Below are positions 45,212-53,964 of a DNA stretch of 64,000 nt, piece after piece. The first letter of the stretch is position 1, and each line of letters begins with the position of its first letter. Position numbers and translations under genes: made by a program. The notes beneath the pieces were generated by a model. The model searched no databases. It saw only the letters and a program-made list of their open reading frames with translations, and was not told the DNA's origin. The DNA comes from Elusimicrobia bacterium GWC2_64_44 (GTDB taxonomy: Bacteria > Elusimicrobiota > Elusimicrobia > Elusimicrobiales > UBA9959), in contig MGUG01000054.1 in assembly GCA_001799845.1 (NCBI GenBank), forward strand, positions 3,393 through 67,392. Reading direction: 5' to 3'.

Positions 45212-46438
45212 ATGAAACACAAACAAAAGACCGCGCTGCTGATGGTGATAGACGCCGTCGGCCTTTCTACGCTGGAGTACCTGCTTTCCAGATACCCGGG
45301 CAAGGTAAGGCTGCCCAACCTGAGCCGCCTCGGCCTCGGCGGCATAGTCCTGCCGGAATACCGGGACCGCCTCGGCAAGCCTGGCGGTAAGGCTTACGCC
45401 GCGCGCGTCAGCCAGGTGTCGGCCACGGCGGACAGCCTGGTCGGCCACCGCGAGATGATGGGCGTGGTGGACCGCCGCACCTACGACCTGTTCGACGACG
45501 GCTTCCGCAAGGACTACCTGGCCGAACTCGAGAAGCGCATTGGGCGCAAGACATTCTTCAACAAGATGGCGGGCGGCATGGAGGCCATCGAACTTAACGC
45601 CGCCGAGCACGAGCGCACCGGCAAACCCATAGCTTACGCCAGTAAATGCGACCCGCTGATACAGCTGGCCATGAACGAGGCCGTCATACCCGTGGCCGAG
45701 CAGCACAAGATCGCCGACACCGCCTTCGCTCTGGCGATGGAGATGGGCATCCCGATCACCCGCGCCATCGCGCGCTCCTACATAAAGAACGCGGCGGGTG
45801 AGATCATCCGCACCGGCAACCGCCACGACGCGGTGCTGCCGATAGGGCAGAAAACCCTGATCGACCTCATGAACGAGAGCGCGGTCTGGACAGTCGCCGT
45901 CGGTAAGACGGCGGACCTGGTGAATACCACCTACCGCGCCAAGATCAAGCTCAACCACGAGGTCTACCTGGACCCGTCGCTGAAGCTGCGCTTCGTGCAC
46001 CCGAAGAAGAAGGACACCAATCCGTTCTCGCTGCAGGGCACCATCAACGCGCTGCAGGCGGCGCATTCCGTCTACCGGCCGAAGGGCACCTTCATCTTCA
46101 CCAACCTCGTGGACACCGACAGCGTCTACGGCCATACCCGCGAGGTGGAGGGCGCCATCAAGTCGCTGGAGGAGATAGACCGCTGCCTGCCGCTTATAGA
46201 AAAGAACCTGGCGCCCGGCGACCTGCTGGGCCTTACCGCCGACCACGGCATGCTGCACCGCGAGGATTACGGCTATCACAGCAACGAGCCGCTGCCGTTC
46301 ATCGCCGCCGTGAAGGGCGGGGACCGCAAGCTGGGCGGGCTCAAGACGGGGCTGTTCCCCGGCCTGCTGGATATCGGGAGCGTCTTCTCCCAGTACTTCG
46401 GTCTGCAGCAAGAATATCAGAAGATCGTTAAGTTGTAA
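45212..46438 (+). CDS. deoB: Phosphopentomutase-like metalloenzyme (DeoB family)
   Basis: A 408-residue alkaline-phosphatase superfamily protein. MVIDAVGLSTLEYLL gives the first metal Asp. ATADSLVGHREMMGV contains the nucleophile region equivalent to the Thr-containing DTTTGHWEMMG of DeoB; here the residue is Ser. ITRAIARSYI...GEIIRTGNRHD and LTADHGMLHREDYGYHSNEPLPFIA are the matching late motifs with metal Asp and His residues. DeoB interconverts (deoxy)ribose 1- and 5-phosphate in nucleoside breakdown, in line with the CNT transporter at 29195. The Ser in place of Thr leaves some doubt about exact chemistry. AGGAG precedes the start and a terminator follows. Confidence 0.78.
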   Translation: MKHKQKTALLMVIDAVGLSTLEYLLSRYPGKVRLPNLSRLGLGGIVLPEYRDRLGKPGGKAYAARVSQVSATADSLVGHREMMGVVDRRTYDLFDDGFRKDYLAELEKRIGRKTFFNKMAGGMEAIELNAAEHERTGKPIAYASKCDPLIQLAMNEAVIPVAEQHKIADTAFALAMEMGIPITRAIARSYIKNAAGEIIRTGNRHDAVLPIGQKTLIDLMNESAVWTVAVGKTADLVNTTYRAKIKLNHEVYLDPSLKLRFVHPKKKDTNPFSLQGTINALQAAHSVYRPKGTFIFTNLVDTDSVYGHTREVEGAIKSLEEIDRCLPLIEKNLAPGDLLGLTADHGMLHREDYGYHSNEPLPFIAAVKGGDRKLGGLKTGLFPGLLDIGSVFSQYFGLQQEYQKIVKL

Positions 46439-46452
46439 GGGCCGGAAGCGAT

Positions 46453-46491
46453 AAAAGAAGAGAGAGCCCCCGGCGGGCTCTCTCTTCTTTT
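46453..46491. terminator. Bidirectional terminator
   Basis: AAAAGAAGAGAGAGCCC pairs with GGGCTCTCTCTTCTTTT in a long hairpin between the convergent deoB-like and DUF4015 genes. Confidence 0.9.
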
Positions 46492-46514
46492 CAGCGGTCC
46501 GGCGGCCGGGCCGT

Positions 46515-47648
46515 CTAGCGTTCCCCGTGCTTGTATTCCGGATCGACGAAGGCGCGGTAGGACTGGGGGGTGAGCGCGGCCCAGGTGTACTTGTTGGCGG
46601 CGTTCCACAGCACCCAGCTCTCGAGGTGGTTCAGGCGCGTGGCCATGATCTGCGCCCGCACTTCCGACGGGCCGTAGGTCCAGCCCAGCGAGAAATCCTG
46701 CAGGTAGGGGCGGATGCGCGCGAAGTCGGTGCCGAGCTTGCCCATGGCGTCCTTGAGGCCGCGGTTGATGACCTTGAAGGGGCTCGCGTTGGGGTTCTTG
46801 AGGTTGTACTCGCCGGGGTTGTAATGCGAGGGGTACATCATAGGGTAGACGTAATCCGCGCCGGCGGTCAGAATGGCGATGTCCTGGCCGATGCCCATGT
46901 CGTCCTTGACCGAGGTGGTCAGGCCGAACACGTCGGCGGAGATCTTGACCTTGTAGGGGGCCAGGCGCTTGCGCGAATAGTCGAGGAAGTCCTTCAGGTT
47001 CTTCGTGGAGGTCTGCCTGTTATGCGGCTTGGAGTAGCGGCACAGCGAGGTGTTGCCCTCCGAGGGGTAGCGGATATAGTCGAACTGTATCTCGTCGAAG
47101 CCCAGCTTCGCGGCCAGCTCGGCCAGGTCCAGGTTGTAGTCCCAGACCTCCTTGCTGTACGGGTCCACCCAGGTGGCGCCGTTGCGGCTGCGCCACAGGT
47201 CGCCCGAAGGGGTGCGCACGGCCATGTCCTTGCGCACCTTGGGAACCACCTTGTCCTTGAAGACCACGATGCGCGCCACGGTGTAGATACCGGCGCCCTT
47301 GAAATCCTTGAGCATGGCGGCCGGGTCGGTGATGGCGGCCTGGTAAGAACCGAACTTGTGGGCTTTCTCCACGCCGGGGATATAGACCTTGCCGTCGGTT
47401 TCCTTGAGCGCTATCACCACGGTGTTGATGACGGAATTTGAGATCTTTTTTATCAGCTCCCTGCGGAGCTTCGTTGAGCCGGCGCCCCAGCAGGTGAGGT
47501 GGATGCCGCGCACGCGGCGGTCGGCCAGCACCAGTTCCCGGATGGCGGTCGTGGAGACCTGGACTTTGGCGGTTTCCGAGGCGGCGGGCATGCCGGCCGA
47601 AACGGCGGGGAGCGAAGCGAGGAGCAAAAATAACGCTGTATGAAGCAT
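46515..47648 (-). CDS. DUF4015 putative glycoside hydrolase
   Basis: A 377-residue exported protein. The signal is MLHTALFLLLASLPAVSA. A TIM-barrel-like domain of the DUF4015 family follows, with VRGIHLTCWGAGS at strand one, VVIALKETDGKVYIPG, and the acidic FDEIQFDYIRYPSEGN, where the Asp is likely catalytic or substrate binding. PMMYPSHYNPGEYNL occurs near the C terminus. The family is predicted to cleave glycosidic bonds but lacks firm substrate data. TAAAAT lies eight nt before the ATG, again without a Shine-Dalgarno sequence. It is divergent from the pullulanase gene, suggesting shared control of glycan use. Confidence 0.85.
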   Translation of the reverse strand: MLHTALFLLLASLPAVSAGMPAASETAKVQVSTTAIRELVLADRRVRGIHLTCWGAGSTKLRRELIKKISNSVINTVVIALKETDGKVYIPGVEKAHKFGSYQAAITDPAAMLKDFKGAGIYTVARIVVFKDKVVPKVRKDMAVRTPSGDLWRSRNGATWVDPYSKEVWDYNLDLAELAAKLGFDEIQFDYIRYPSEGNTSLCRYSKPHNRQTSTKNLKDFLDYSRKRLAPYKVKISADVFGLTTSVKDDMGIGQDIAILTAGADYVYPMMYPSHYNPGEYNLKNPNASPFKVINRGLKDAMGKLGTDFARIRPYLQDFSLGWTYGPSEVRAQIMATRLNHLESWVLWNAANKYTWAALTPQSYRAFVDPEYKHGER

Positions 47649-47690
47649 ATGAAGATATTTTACAATTTAAGCCGGAACAAAGGGGAACCC

Positions 47691-50180
47691 ATGAACGCGC
47701 TGAAAGTATTTCTTATCGGAGCCACGCTTATGACCCAGCCGCTGCACGCCGCCGACAAACTTGTCATACATTACAACCGCCTGGACAAGGCCTACGCCGG
47801 GTGGAACCTGTGGGTCTGGAACGACGGCGACAAGAAGCCCGGCTTCGAGCTGCCGCAGGCCGGCGGCGACGCCTTCGGCGTCTTCTACGAACTGGACCTC
47901 GACGCGTCCGGGCTTTCCGGCAAGCGGACCGGCCTGCTGCCCCGGCGGGGCAACTGGGCGGACAAGGACGCCCCCGACCGCTTTCTGGAAGCGGCGCGGC
48001 AGGGCGAGGTTTACCTTGTGGAGGGCGACGGCAAGGCCTATAGCTCGCCGCCCGCTGTCTCCACCGCTATCACCGGCGCGTGGTTCGACGGCTCTGGCGC
48101 TGTCCGCGCCGCCTTCACGCGCCCGCTGGACGCGGCTTACCTGGCCGCGCAGAATTTCCATGTGCGCCGCGGCACGGATACCTGGCGCCCCGCCGCCTTC
48201 GCGCCTATAGGCGGGGCTTACTCCCGCGCCGCCAGGCTCGCCATAAGCGGCTTTACCCCGGACTACGCCGCGCTGAACGCCGGGGAATACCGTCTTTTTT
48301 CCGATACCCTGGACCCGGTGACCCTGCTGCTGGGAGACGCTGTCTACGGGCCGGAGTTCTACAGCCCGCTCGAAATGGGCCTGACAGAGGTTGGTGGCCA
48401 CGCCGTGCTGCGGGTCTTTGCGCCATACGCGGTCAAGGTGGAAGCGCTGATAAACGAGAAAGCGGGGGAACCTCCTTCCGCGACCGCGCTGGAGCTCCGG
48501 GAGAACGGCGTCTGGGAGAAGAACTTCGGCAGGCCGCTGGCGGGCAAGTCCTACCGCATCCGCACCGAACAGAACGGGCAGACCTATGTAGGGCTCGACC
48601 CCTACGCCCGCTGCGCCACCGGCGACCTGGAGGGCGCGCTGATCTTCAAGGACGCTACCTCCGTATTCCCTGGCCCGGCCTTCGGTTTAGAGGAGGCCGT
48701 GGTCTACGAGGTGCACTTGCGCGACCTCACCTCCGACGAGTTCTCCGGAGTGAAGAATAAAAGGAGCTACCTCGGCGCGGCGGAGGCCGGCACCCGCCAC
48801 CCCAAATTCCCCGACGTCCGCACCGGCCTGGACCACATAGCGGAGCTGGGCGTGAACGCGGTGCATATACTGCCGTTCCAGGACTTCGAGAACGGCGACG
48901 ACCCCGGGGTCTATAACTGGGGCTACATGCCCGTCAACTTCAATTCCCCGGAGGGCGCCTACGCCACCCGCCCCGCCGACGGCAGCCGCGTCACCGAGGT
49001 CAAGAAGATGATAGACGCCTTCCACCGCAAAGGCCTCAAGGTGATCATGGACGTGGTGTATAACCACACCGCCGAGACCCGGGCCACCACCTACAACTTC
49101 AACGCCGCGGCCCTGGATTACTACTACCGGGTTAATCCCGACGGCACCTATTCGAACGGTTCGGGCTGCGGCAACGAGTTCCGCACCGAGGCGCCGATGG
49201 CGCGGAAATTCCTCATCGACAGCCTGGTCTATTGGGTGAAGGAATACAAGGTGGACGGCTTCCGGTTCGACCTGATGGGCCTGATAGACCGCGAGGCCGC
49301 CGACGAGATCATGAAGGCGCTGAAGACGGTGAAGCCGGATATCTTCGTCTACGGCGAGCCGTGGAAGGCCGGGGCGAGCCCTGTGGACGGCGTGCAGAAG
49401 GGCAGCCAGCGCGGCAAAGGCTACGCCGTGTTCAACGACGACTTCCGCGACGCCATCAAGGGCAGCGTATTTTCCATCGCCGACCTGGGCTACGTTCAGG
49501 CCGCGCAGAAGCGCGATGGCGTGAAGAACGGCATACGCGGCGCGGTGGATAATTTTACCGACGGGCCGCTGGAGACCATGAACTACGTTTCCTGCCACGA
49601 CAACAACACGCTGTGGGACCGCATCGACCTGTCGGTGAAAGGCGAATCCCGCGGCCACAAGGTAGCGATGGACAAACTGGCCAACGCCATCGTGCTGACC
49701 TCGCAGGGCATCCCGTTCCTGCACGCCGGCGAGGAGTTCCTGCGCACCAAGGGCGGGGAGGATAATTCCTACAACCTGCCGGACTCTGTGAACCGGCTTG
49801 ATTGGACGCGGAAGAAGGAAAACATGCAGGTGTTCAACTTCTATCGCGACCTGATAGCCCTGCGCAAGGCGCACCCGGCCTTCCGGATGAAGACGCAGGA
49901 CGACGTGCGCAATAACCTGAAGTTCTACGAGGAACTCGGCCTGAAGATAGAGCCGCCGGCCATAGCCTACCTGCTCTACGGCGACAAGGCGGGGGACAGC
50001 TGGCATAGGATACTGGTGCTGATAAACCCGGAGAAGGGGGAGCACAAGTTCGCCTTGCCCGAGGGCAAGTGGCTGCCGGCCTTCGGCCCCGCCGGCCTGG
50101 TTAAAGAGCGCGGGGAGGCGGCATACTGGCACTACACTGCGCCTCCGCTTTCGCTGTCCGTGCTGCGGCTGGATATTTAG
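47691..50180 (+). CDS. pulA: Secreted type I pullulanase-like GH13 enzyme
   Basis: An 829-residue alpha-glucan debranching enzyme. After a signal peptide (MNALKVFLIGATLMTQPLHA) come an N-terminal starch-binding-type module (VIHYNRLDKAYAGWNLWVWND) and a CBM48-like segment. The GH13 barrel has YNWGYMPVNFNSPEG (type I pullulanase), region I MDVVYNHT, region II VDGFRFDLMG with the nucleophile Asp, region III YGEPW with the acid Glu, and region IV SCHDN. The ATG at 47691 is preferred over earlier in-frame ATGs because AAAGGGGA lies just upstream and the export signal begins there. It would release maltodextrins from pullulan, starch or glycogen outside the cytoplasm. Confidence 0.92.
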   Translation: MNALKVFLIGATLMTQPLHAADKLVIHYNRLDKAYAGWNLWVWNDGDKKPGFELPQAGGDAFGVFYELDLDASGLSGKRTGLLPRRGNWADKDAPDRFLEAARQGEVYLVEGDGKAYSSPPAVSTAITGAWFDGSGAVRAAFTRPLDAAYLAAQNFHVRRGTDTWRPAAFAPIGGAYSRAARLAISGFTPDYAALNAGEYRLFSDTLDPVTLLLGDAVYGPEFYSPLEMGLTEVGGHAVLRVFAPYAVKVEALINEKAGEPPSATALELRENGVWEKNFGRPLAGKSYRIRTEQNGQTYVGLDPYARCATGDLEGALIFKDATSVFPGPAFGLEEAVVYEVHLRDLTSDEFSGVKNKRSYLGAAEAGTRHPKFPDVRTGLDHIAELGVNAVHILPFQDFENGDDPGVYNWGYMPVNFNSPEGAYATRPADGSRVTEVKKMIDAFHRKGLKVIMDVVYNHTAETRATTYNFNAAALDYYYRVNPDGTYSNGSGCGNEFRTEAPMARKFLIDSLVYWVKEYKVDGFRFDLMGLIDREAADEIMKALKTVKPDIFVYGEPWKAGASPVDGVQKGSQRGKGYAVFNDDFRDAIKGSVFSIADLGYVQAAQKRDGVKNGIRGAVDNFTDGPLETMNYVSCHDNNTLWDRIDLSVKGESRGHKVAMDKLANAIVLTSQGIPFLHAGEEFLRTKGGEDNSYNLPDSVNRLDWTRKKENMQVFNFYRDLIALRKAHPAFRMKTQDDVRNNLKFYEELGLKIEPPAIAYLLYGDKAGDSWHRILVLINPEKGEHKFALPEGKWLPAFGPAGLVKERGEAAYWHYTAPPLSLSVLRLDI

Positions 50181-50194
50181 CGTAGGACTTTCGA

Positions 50195-50240
50195 CCCCGC
50201 TCCGCATAGGCCTTTTGCCGCTTATGCGGGGCGGGCTTTT
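50195..50240 (+). terminator. Terminator after pullulanase
   Basis: CCCCGCTCCGCATA pairs imperfectly with TATGCGGGGCGGG around a CTTTTG loop and is followed by CTTTTC. Confidence 0.65.
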
Positions 50241-50276
50241 CATTGTAAGATATCTCATACGTCAGGAGGATATTGA

Positions 50277-50933
50277 ATGAAAAAAGTTCTGTTGCTCTTA
50301 TTGGTCGCTTCCGTAGTTTCCCCGGCTTACTCCCTTGATTTCTCCCTCATGAAAATTAAAGCCGCCGACCTCGCCGTAAAGGCGGAGGCCGTGCCCGCGC
50401 CCGTGCCGCCCGCTCCCGTCAAGGAAGACCCCGTCCCGCAGGACCTGGTCTACAAGTTCCAGCAGTTCAAGAACGACCTGTCGCGCCTGGAGAACGATAC
50501 TACCTGGCTGCGCAGCGACATCGACCGCCTGGAAGCCGACGCCCGCCGTATAGAGCAGGGCGGCTCCAACGCCTTCTTTGGCAGCGACCTGCGCCGCATG
50601 TCCATGGACATGTCCCGCCGCTCCAACGACGCCCAGCGCCTGGCCATGGAGATGAAGAACCTGCTGACCCTGGCTAAGAAAGACGCCAGGCTCAACCAGC
50701 TCGCCAGCGATATGGAATGGAGCGCGCGCGACCTGGACAACCGCTTCCAGTTCGAAGTGCAGAACGCCGCGCAGAACCTGGAGTGGACCGTGCGCCGCGT
50801 CGACCCCAAGGTCATCGGCTACGACGCCCAGTGGAACGCCTCCGACCTGTCGCGCAACTGCCGCGATATACAGTGGAAGACCCGCGACCTGCGCTGGGAC
50901 GCGCAGGAGCTGGTGCGCAAGACCCAGCCTTAA
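50277..50933 (+). CDS. Exported coiled-coil protein of unknown function
   Basis: A 218-residue protein with a signal peptide (MKKVLLLLLVASVVSPAYS), a Pro/Ala linker (PAPVPPAPVKEDP) and then an almost wholly helical body. Units of the type D-x-x-W-x-x-x-D recur (NDTTWLRSDI, DMEWSARDL, NLEWTVRRV, QWNASDL, IQWKTRDLRWDAQEL), pointing to a regular helical or coiled-coil array with periodic Trp. No family is recognised. A good ribosome site (CAGGAGGATATTGA) precedes it and a strong terminator follows, so it is probably an abundant single-gene product of the periplasm. Confidence 0.72.
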   Translation: MKKVLLLLLVASVVSPAYSLDFSLMKIKAADLAVKAEAVPAPVPPAPVKEDPVPQDLVYKFQQFKNDLSRLENDTTWLRSDIDRLEADARRIEQGGSNAFFGSDLRRMSMDMSRRSNDAQRLAMEMKNLLTLAKKDARLNQLASDMEWSARDLDNRFQFEVQNAAQNLEWTVRRVDPKVIGYDAQWNASDLSRNCRDIQWKTRDLRWDAQELVRKTQP

Positions 50934-50950
50934 GGTTCCTCCGCGAAGGG

Positions 50951-50979
50951 AAAAGCGGGGCCGCACGCCCCGCTTTTTT
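50951..50979 (+). terminator. Terminator after the coiled-coil gene
   Basis: AAAAGCGGGGC pairs with GCCCCGCTTTTTT around CGCAC, a compact hairpin with a U-run. Confidence 0.88.
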
Positions 50980-50985
50980 CTTTGG

Positions 50986-50991
50986 TAGAAT
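50986..50991 (+). promoter_or_regulatory. -10 hexamer of leaderless LUD gene
   Basis: TAGAAT, then TTAACC, then the ATG at 50998. The six-nt spacer TTAACC is identical to that before ygiQ on the other strand at 11459-11464. Confidence 0.5.
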
Positions 50992-50997
50992 TTAACC

Positions 50998-51636
50998 ATG
51001 GAAAAACACCGCCAGACCCTCAATTTAAAGATGCTCGGCAACGCCGCAGCCGCGCTGCGCAGGAATAACTTCGGGGCCGAGGTTTTCGGCGACGGCAAGG
51101 CCGCCGCGGCCGCCATCCTGAAGCTGGCGGGCGGGGGCAAACAGATAGGGATCGGCGGCTCGATGACGGCGGCCGCTCTGGGCCTGGCGGACGCGCTGGC
51201 AGCCGCCGGCAACACTATCATCACCCACAAGCCCGGCATGGACTTCGAGGCGAAGCGCGCCGTCTGGCTGTCCGCCCTGGCCTCGGATATTTACCTGGCC
51301 TCGCCGCAGGCCGTGACGCTGGACGGCAAGCTGGTCTTCATAGACGGCAACGGCAACCGCGGCGCGGCCGTGACCTGGGGCCCGCGCAAACTGGTGCTGG
51401 TGGCCGGCGTCAACAAGATAGCCAAGGACCAGGAAGAGGGGCTGTGGCGCGCCCGCAACGTCGCAGCCATCGCCAATAACCTGCGCCTGGAAAAAGACAA
51501 CCCCTGCGTGGCCGCCGGCCGCTGCGTAGACTGCGCCTCCAAGGCCCGGATTTGCAACGCCGTGACCCTGCTCTGGAAGAAGCCCGCCGTCAGCGACATC
51601 CTGGTGCTGCTGGTCAACGAGGACCTGGGCTACTAG
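50998..51636 (+). CDS. LUD-domain (LutC/YkgG-like) protein
   Basis: A 212-residue protein of the lactate-utilisation LUD family. KQIGIGGSMTAAALGLADAL and YLASPQAVTLDGKLVFIDGNGNRGAAVTWGPRKLVLVAGVNKIAKD match the NagB-like fold. Conserved cysteines CVDCASKARIC near 170-180 resemble those of the DUF1121/DUF162 branch and could hold metal. LutB and LutA partners are absent here, so lactate oxidation is not shown; free-standing LUD proteins have uncertain roles. It is probably leaderless and ends at a perfect palindromic terminator. Confidence 0.82.
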   Translation: MEKHRQTLNLKMLGNAAAALRRNNFGAEVFGDGKAAAAAILKLAGGGKQIGIGGSMTAAALGLADALAAAGNTIITHKPGMDFEAKRAVWLSALASDIYLASPQAVTLDGKLVFIDGNGNRGAAVTWGPRKLVLVAGVNKIAKDQEEGLWRARNVAAIANNLRLEKDNPCVAAGRCVDCASKARICNAVTLLWKKPAVSDILVLLVNEDLGY

Positions 51637-51647
51637 CCGCCGGCCCG

Positions 51648-51693
51648 GCAAACAGAAGCGCCGCCGGCAGCTGCCGGCGGCGCTTCTGTTTGC
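51648..51693. terminator. 46-bp perfect palindrome, bidirectional terminator
   Basis: GCAAACAGAAGCGCCGCCGG continues into its exact complement with no loop spacer, 23 bp on each arm. It lies between the convergent LUD gene and the motor-like operon and should end transcription from both sides. Confidence 0.85.
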
Positions 51694-51703
51694 GGGGTAG
51701 CGT

Positions 51704-52615
51704 TCAGCTCTTGGCGCGCGGAGAGCGCTTGGGCTCCGCGGCGGGCGGGGCCACTTTGTCCAGGGCCTCCAGGTACTCGGGGAGCTGCTCGTCCTTTGGG
51801 GAGAGCTGCAGCGCCTTCTGCCAGGCCCTGCGGGCGGCGCGGTATTCCTTGAGCTGCAGGTAGGCGGACCCGGCGCGCTTGAGGGCCGTCACGTCGTTAG
51901 GCTCCAGCCTTAGCACGCCCTCCAGTTCCTTTACCGCCAAGTAGAACTTGGAGTCGTAGATCTGGTCCAGGGCCATTTTCTTCTTGTGGTCCAGGATAGC
52001 GGTGTTGGCCGGTTTGCTGTCGTTGAGTTTTAGCTGGGGGGCCTCTTCCTCCAGCGCCAGGATCAGGCGGGCGAAGCTCTTTTCCGCGGGCGCGAGCTCG
52101 GAGGCGTAGCGCAGGGCGTCGTAGGCGAACGGCAGGTCCTCCTTCTCGCTGAGCCAGTAGGCCACGCCCTCGGCGGCGGCGTTCCAGGCTTTGCTGGAGT
52201 TCCCGGGCCGGGCGGGAACTATGGCCGAAACGGTCTTGAGCCGGCCCTGCAGCTTGAGATAGTAGGGGTTGGTCGAGTCGGCCGCCTGCAGCTCTTCCAG
52301 CTTGATCAGCGCGTCGGCGTAGCGGCTGGCGTTGAGCAGCTTGGTCAGGGAGGCGCGCTGGTTCACGGCCGAGCCCGACACTTTACGGCGGGCCTCTTCT
52401 ATCATGTTGCGGGCCGTGGTCTGTTTGGGGTCCAGCTTCAGCACCAGGTCCCAGTTCTCTATGGCCCGCTTGTAATCCCCGGCGACGTAATAACTGAAGG
52501 CCTTGTCGTAATAGCCCTTGAGTTCCTCGGCCTCTGTGGACGGCGAGGCGTCCTTGGCCGCGAAAGCGGGGGGGCAGAGCAGTAGCAGGGCGGCTAGGGC
52601 GAAGCTGGTTCTCAT
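51704..52615 (-). CDS. Exported TPR protein, last gene of the motor-like operon
   Basis: A 303-residue protein with a signal peptide (MRTSFALAALLLLCPPAFA) and four or more tetratricopeptide-like repeats. Two are YYDKAFSYYVAGDYKRAIENWDLVLKLDP near the start and LRLEPNDVTALKRAGSAYLQLKEYRAARRAWQKALQLSP near the end. A basic tail (AEPKRSPRAKS) closes it. TPR proteins scaffold complexes. The start overlaps the stop of the second MotB-like gene by 4 nt, so it is a built-in member of the operon, perhaps a periplasmic ring or assembly factor as seen for TPR partners of secretion and gliding machines. Confidence 0.85.
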   Translation of the reverse strand: MRTSFALAALLLLCPPAFAAKDASPSTEAEELKGYYDKAFSYYVAGDYKRAIENWDLVLKLDPKQTTARNMIEEARRKVSGSAVNQRASLTKLLNASRYADALIKLEELQAADSTNPYYLKLQGRLKTVSAIVPARPGNSSKAWNAAAEGVAYWLSEKEDLPFAYDALRYASELAPAEKSFARLILALEEEAPQLKLNDSKPANTAILDHKKKMALDQIYDSKFYLAVKELEGVLRLEPNDVTALKRAGSAYLQLKEYRAARRAWQKALQLSPKDEQLPEYLEALDKVAPPAAEPKRSPRAKS

Positions 52616-53271
52616 GATTTTCCTTCCTGTGGCGGGGTCTGGGCCTGGCGCATGATGATCATCTCTATCCGGCGGTTCTTGACGCGGCCCGCCTCGGTGT
52701 CGTTGGGGGCGGCGGGGCGGAACTCGCCGTAGCCGAAAGCTGTTATGCGGGCCGGACTCACGCCCTTCTGCACCAGATACTCTATCACCGAAAAAGCCCG
52801 CATGATGGAGAGCTCCCGGTTGGAGGCGAATTTCTTGCCGAGCATCCGGGCGGCATCCGTGTGGCCCTCTACTATCACGTGGTTGTCCATCTTGAGGATG
52901 CTGGCGGCGATCGGGTCCAGCACCTCCTGCGCGGTGTTCTTGAGCGTCGCCGAACCCGAGTCGAACAGGATCGGGGCGGTGAAGGTGAGCTTGATGCGGG
53001 AGGTGGTCACCTCCAGGCCGAGGCTGCCGTCCTGGATCTGCTTCTTCAGGTCGTCTTCCACCTTCTTGGTGGCGTCGAGCTCCGAGATCTTCTTCTCGGC
53101 GCCTTTGACGCCGAGCTCCTTCTGCATGGCGGCCAGCGCCCGCTCGTAATCGGAACCTTTCATGGAGAAGGAGAGCCCGTACAGCGCAAGGAAAAGGATG
53201 ACCATGCAGGTCATCAGGTCGGCGTAGGGCACCATCCAGAGCTGGGAATTGTCCTTCTTTTTCTCGCTCAT
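52612..53271 (-). CDS. MotB-like stator protein 2 (OmpA C-domain)
   Basis: A 219-residue protein with MotB architecture. A short cytoplasmic N terminus leads to one membrane helix VPYADLMTCMVILFLALYGL, with Asp18 at the position of the ion-binding Asp of MotB. A plug/linker region with charged helices follows (about 40-90). An OmpA/MotB peptidoglycan-binding domain has HVIVEGHTDAARMLGKKFAS, RITAFGYGEFRPAAPNDTEAGRVKNRRIEMII. The ADLMT motif is classical. It overlaps both neighbours by 4 nt. It differs enough from stator protein 1 (53268) to be a distinct subunit rather than a recent duplicate. Confidence 0.9.
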   Translation of the reverse strand: MSEKKKDNSQLWMVPYADLMTCMVILFLALYGLSFSMKGSDYERALAAMQKELGVKGAEKKISELDATKKVEDDLKKQIQDGSLGLEVTTSRIKLTFTAPILFDSGSATLKNTAQEVLDPIAASILKMDNHVIVEGHTDAARMLGKKFASNRELSIMRAFSVIEYLVQKGVSPARITAFGYGEFRPAAPNDTEAGRVKNRRIEMIIMRQAQTPPQEGKS

Positions 53272-53942
53272 TTGCGTGAGACTATGATCTCGATCCTGCG
53301 GTTCTGCGCGCGGCCCCGGGGCGTGTCGTTGGACGCCACCGGGCGGTGCTCGCCGTAGGCGGCGGCTATCATGCGCTCCTGCGGGACGGCGTAGCGCGCG
53401 GCCAGCAGGTTCACCACGGCGTTGGCGCGCGCGGCGGACAGCTCCCAGTTGGTGGCGAAGTCGCCCGACTTGATGGGCACGTTGTCCGTATGGCCCTCGA
53501 CGATGATGTCGTTGGGCAGCTTGTTGAGCACGGCCGCCACCGGGCCGATGACTTCCGACGAGGTCCGGCCCAGGTCGGCCTTGCCGGAGCCGAACAGCAC
53601 CGGGGCGGCGATGTTGATCTTTATCTGCTTGTCGGTGAGCTGCACCTCGGCCATGTCCTTCATGCCGGCCTTGAGCAGCTCTTCCGCCAGCTTCAGCGCG
53701 ACGTCCTGCTCGTTGAACTTGTTGAGCACCTCTTCGGCCTTCTTCTCTTTTTCCTTCTGCGCGGCTTCCTTGTCGAAGCCGCTCATGAAGGTCTCGGCGG
53801 CCTTGTTCTCGGGCTGGATGTTGAAGACGTAGAGGATCAGGAAGAACAGCATGAGGTTGGTCATGATATCCGACAGCACGACGAGGTAGAGGGGGTTTTC
53901 CTCTACCTTGTGCTTTGCATATCGGTCTATGAAGAACTTCAT
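53268..53942 (-). CDS. MotB-like stator protein 1 (OmpA C-domain)
   Basis: A 224-residue MotB-type protein. The membrane helix LVVLSDIMTNLMLFFLILYVF has an Asp at residue 25 matching the MotB ion site. A Lys/Glu-rich linker (EKEKKAEEVLNKFNEQDVAL) follows. The C-terminal OmpA domain has IIVEGHTDNVPIKSGDFATNWELSAARA and AYGEHRPVASNDTPRGRAQNRRIEIIV, including the Asp and Arg that hold diaminopimelate in this fold. It lies 22 nt after the MotA-like gene and overlaps stator protein 2. Two different MotB chains with one MotA suggests a heterodimeric plug, given that known stators contain two MotB copies per five MotA. Confidence 0.9.
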   Translation of the reverse strand: MKFFIDRYAKHKVEENPLYLVVLSDIMTNLMLFFLILYVFNIQPENKAAETFMSGFDKEAAQKEKEKKAEEVLNKFNEQDVALKLAEELLKAGMKDMAEVQLTDKQIKINIAAPVLFGSGKADLGRTSSEVIGPVAAVLNKLPNDIIVEGHTDNVPIKSGDFATNWELSAARANAVVNLLAARYAVPQERMIAAAYGEHRPVASNDTPRGRAQNRRIEIIVSRK

Positions 53943-53964
53943 CGGTTGGGGCCCGTGGCCGCGC

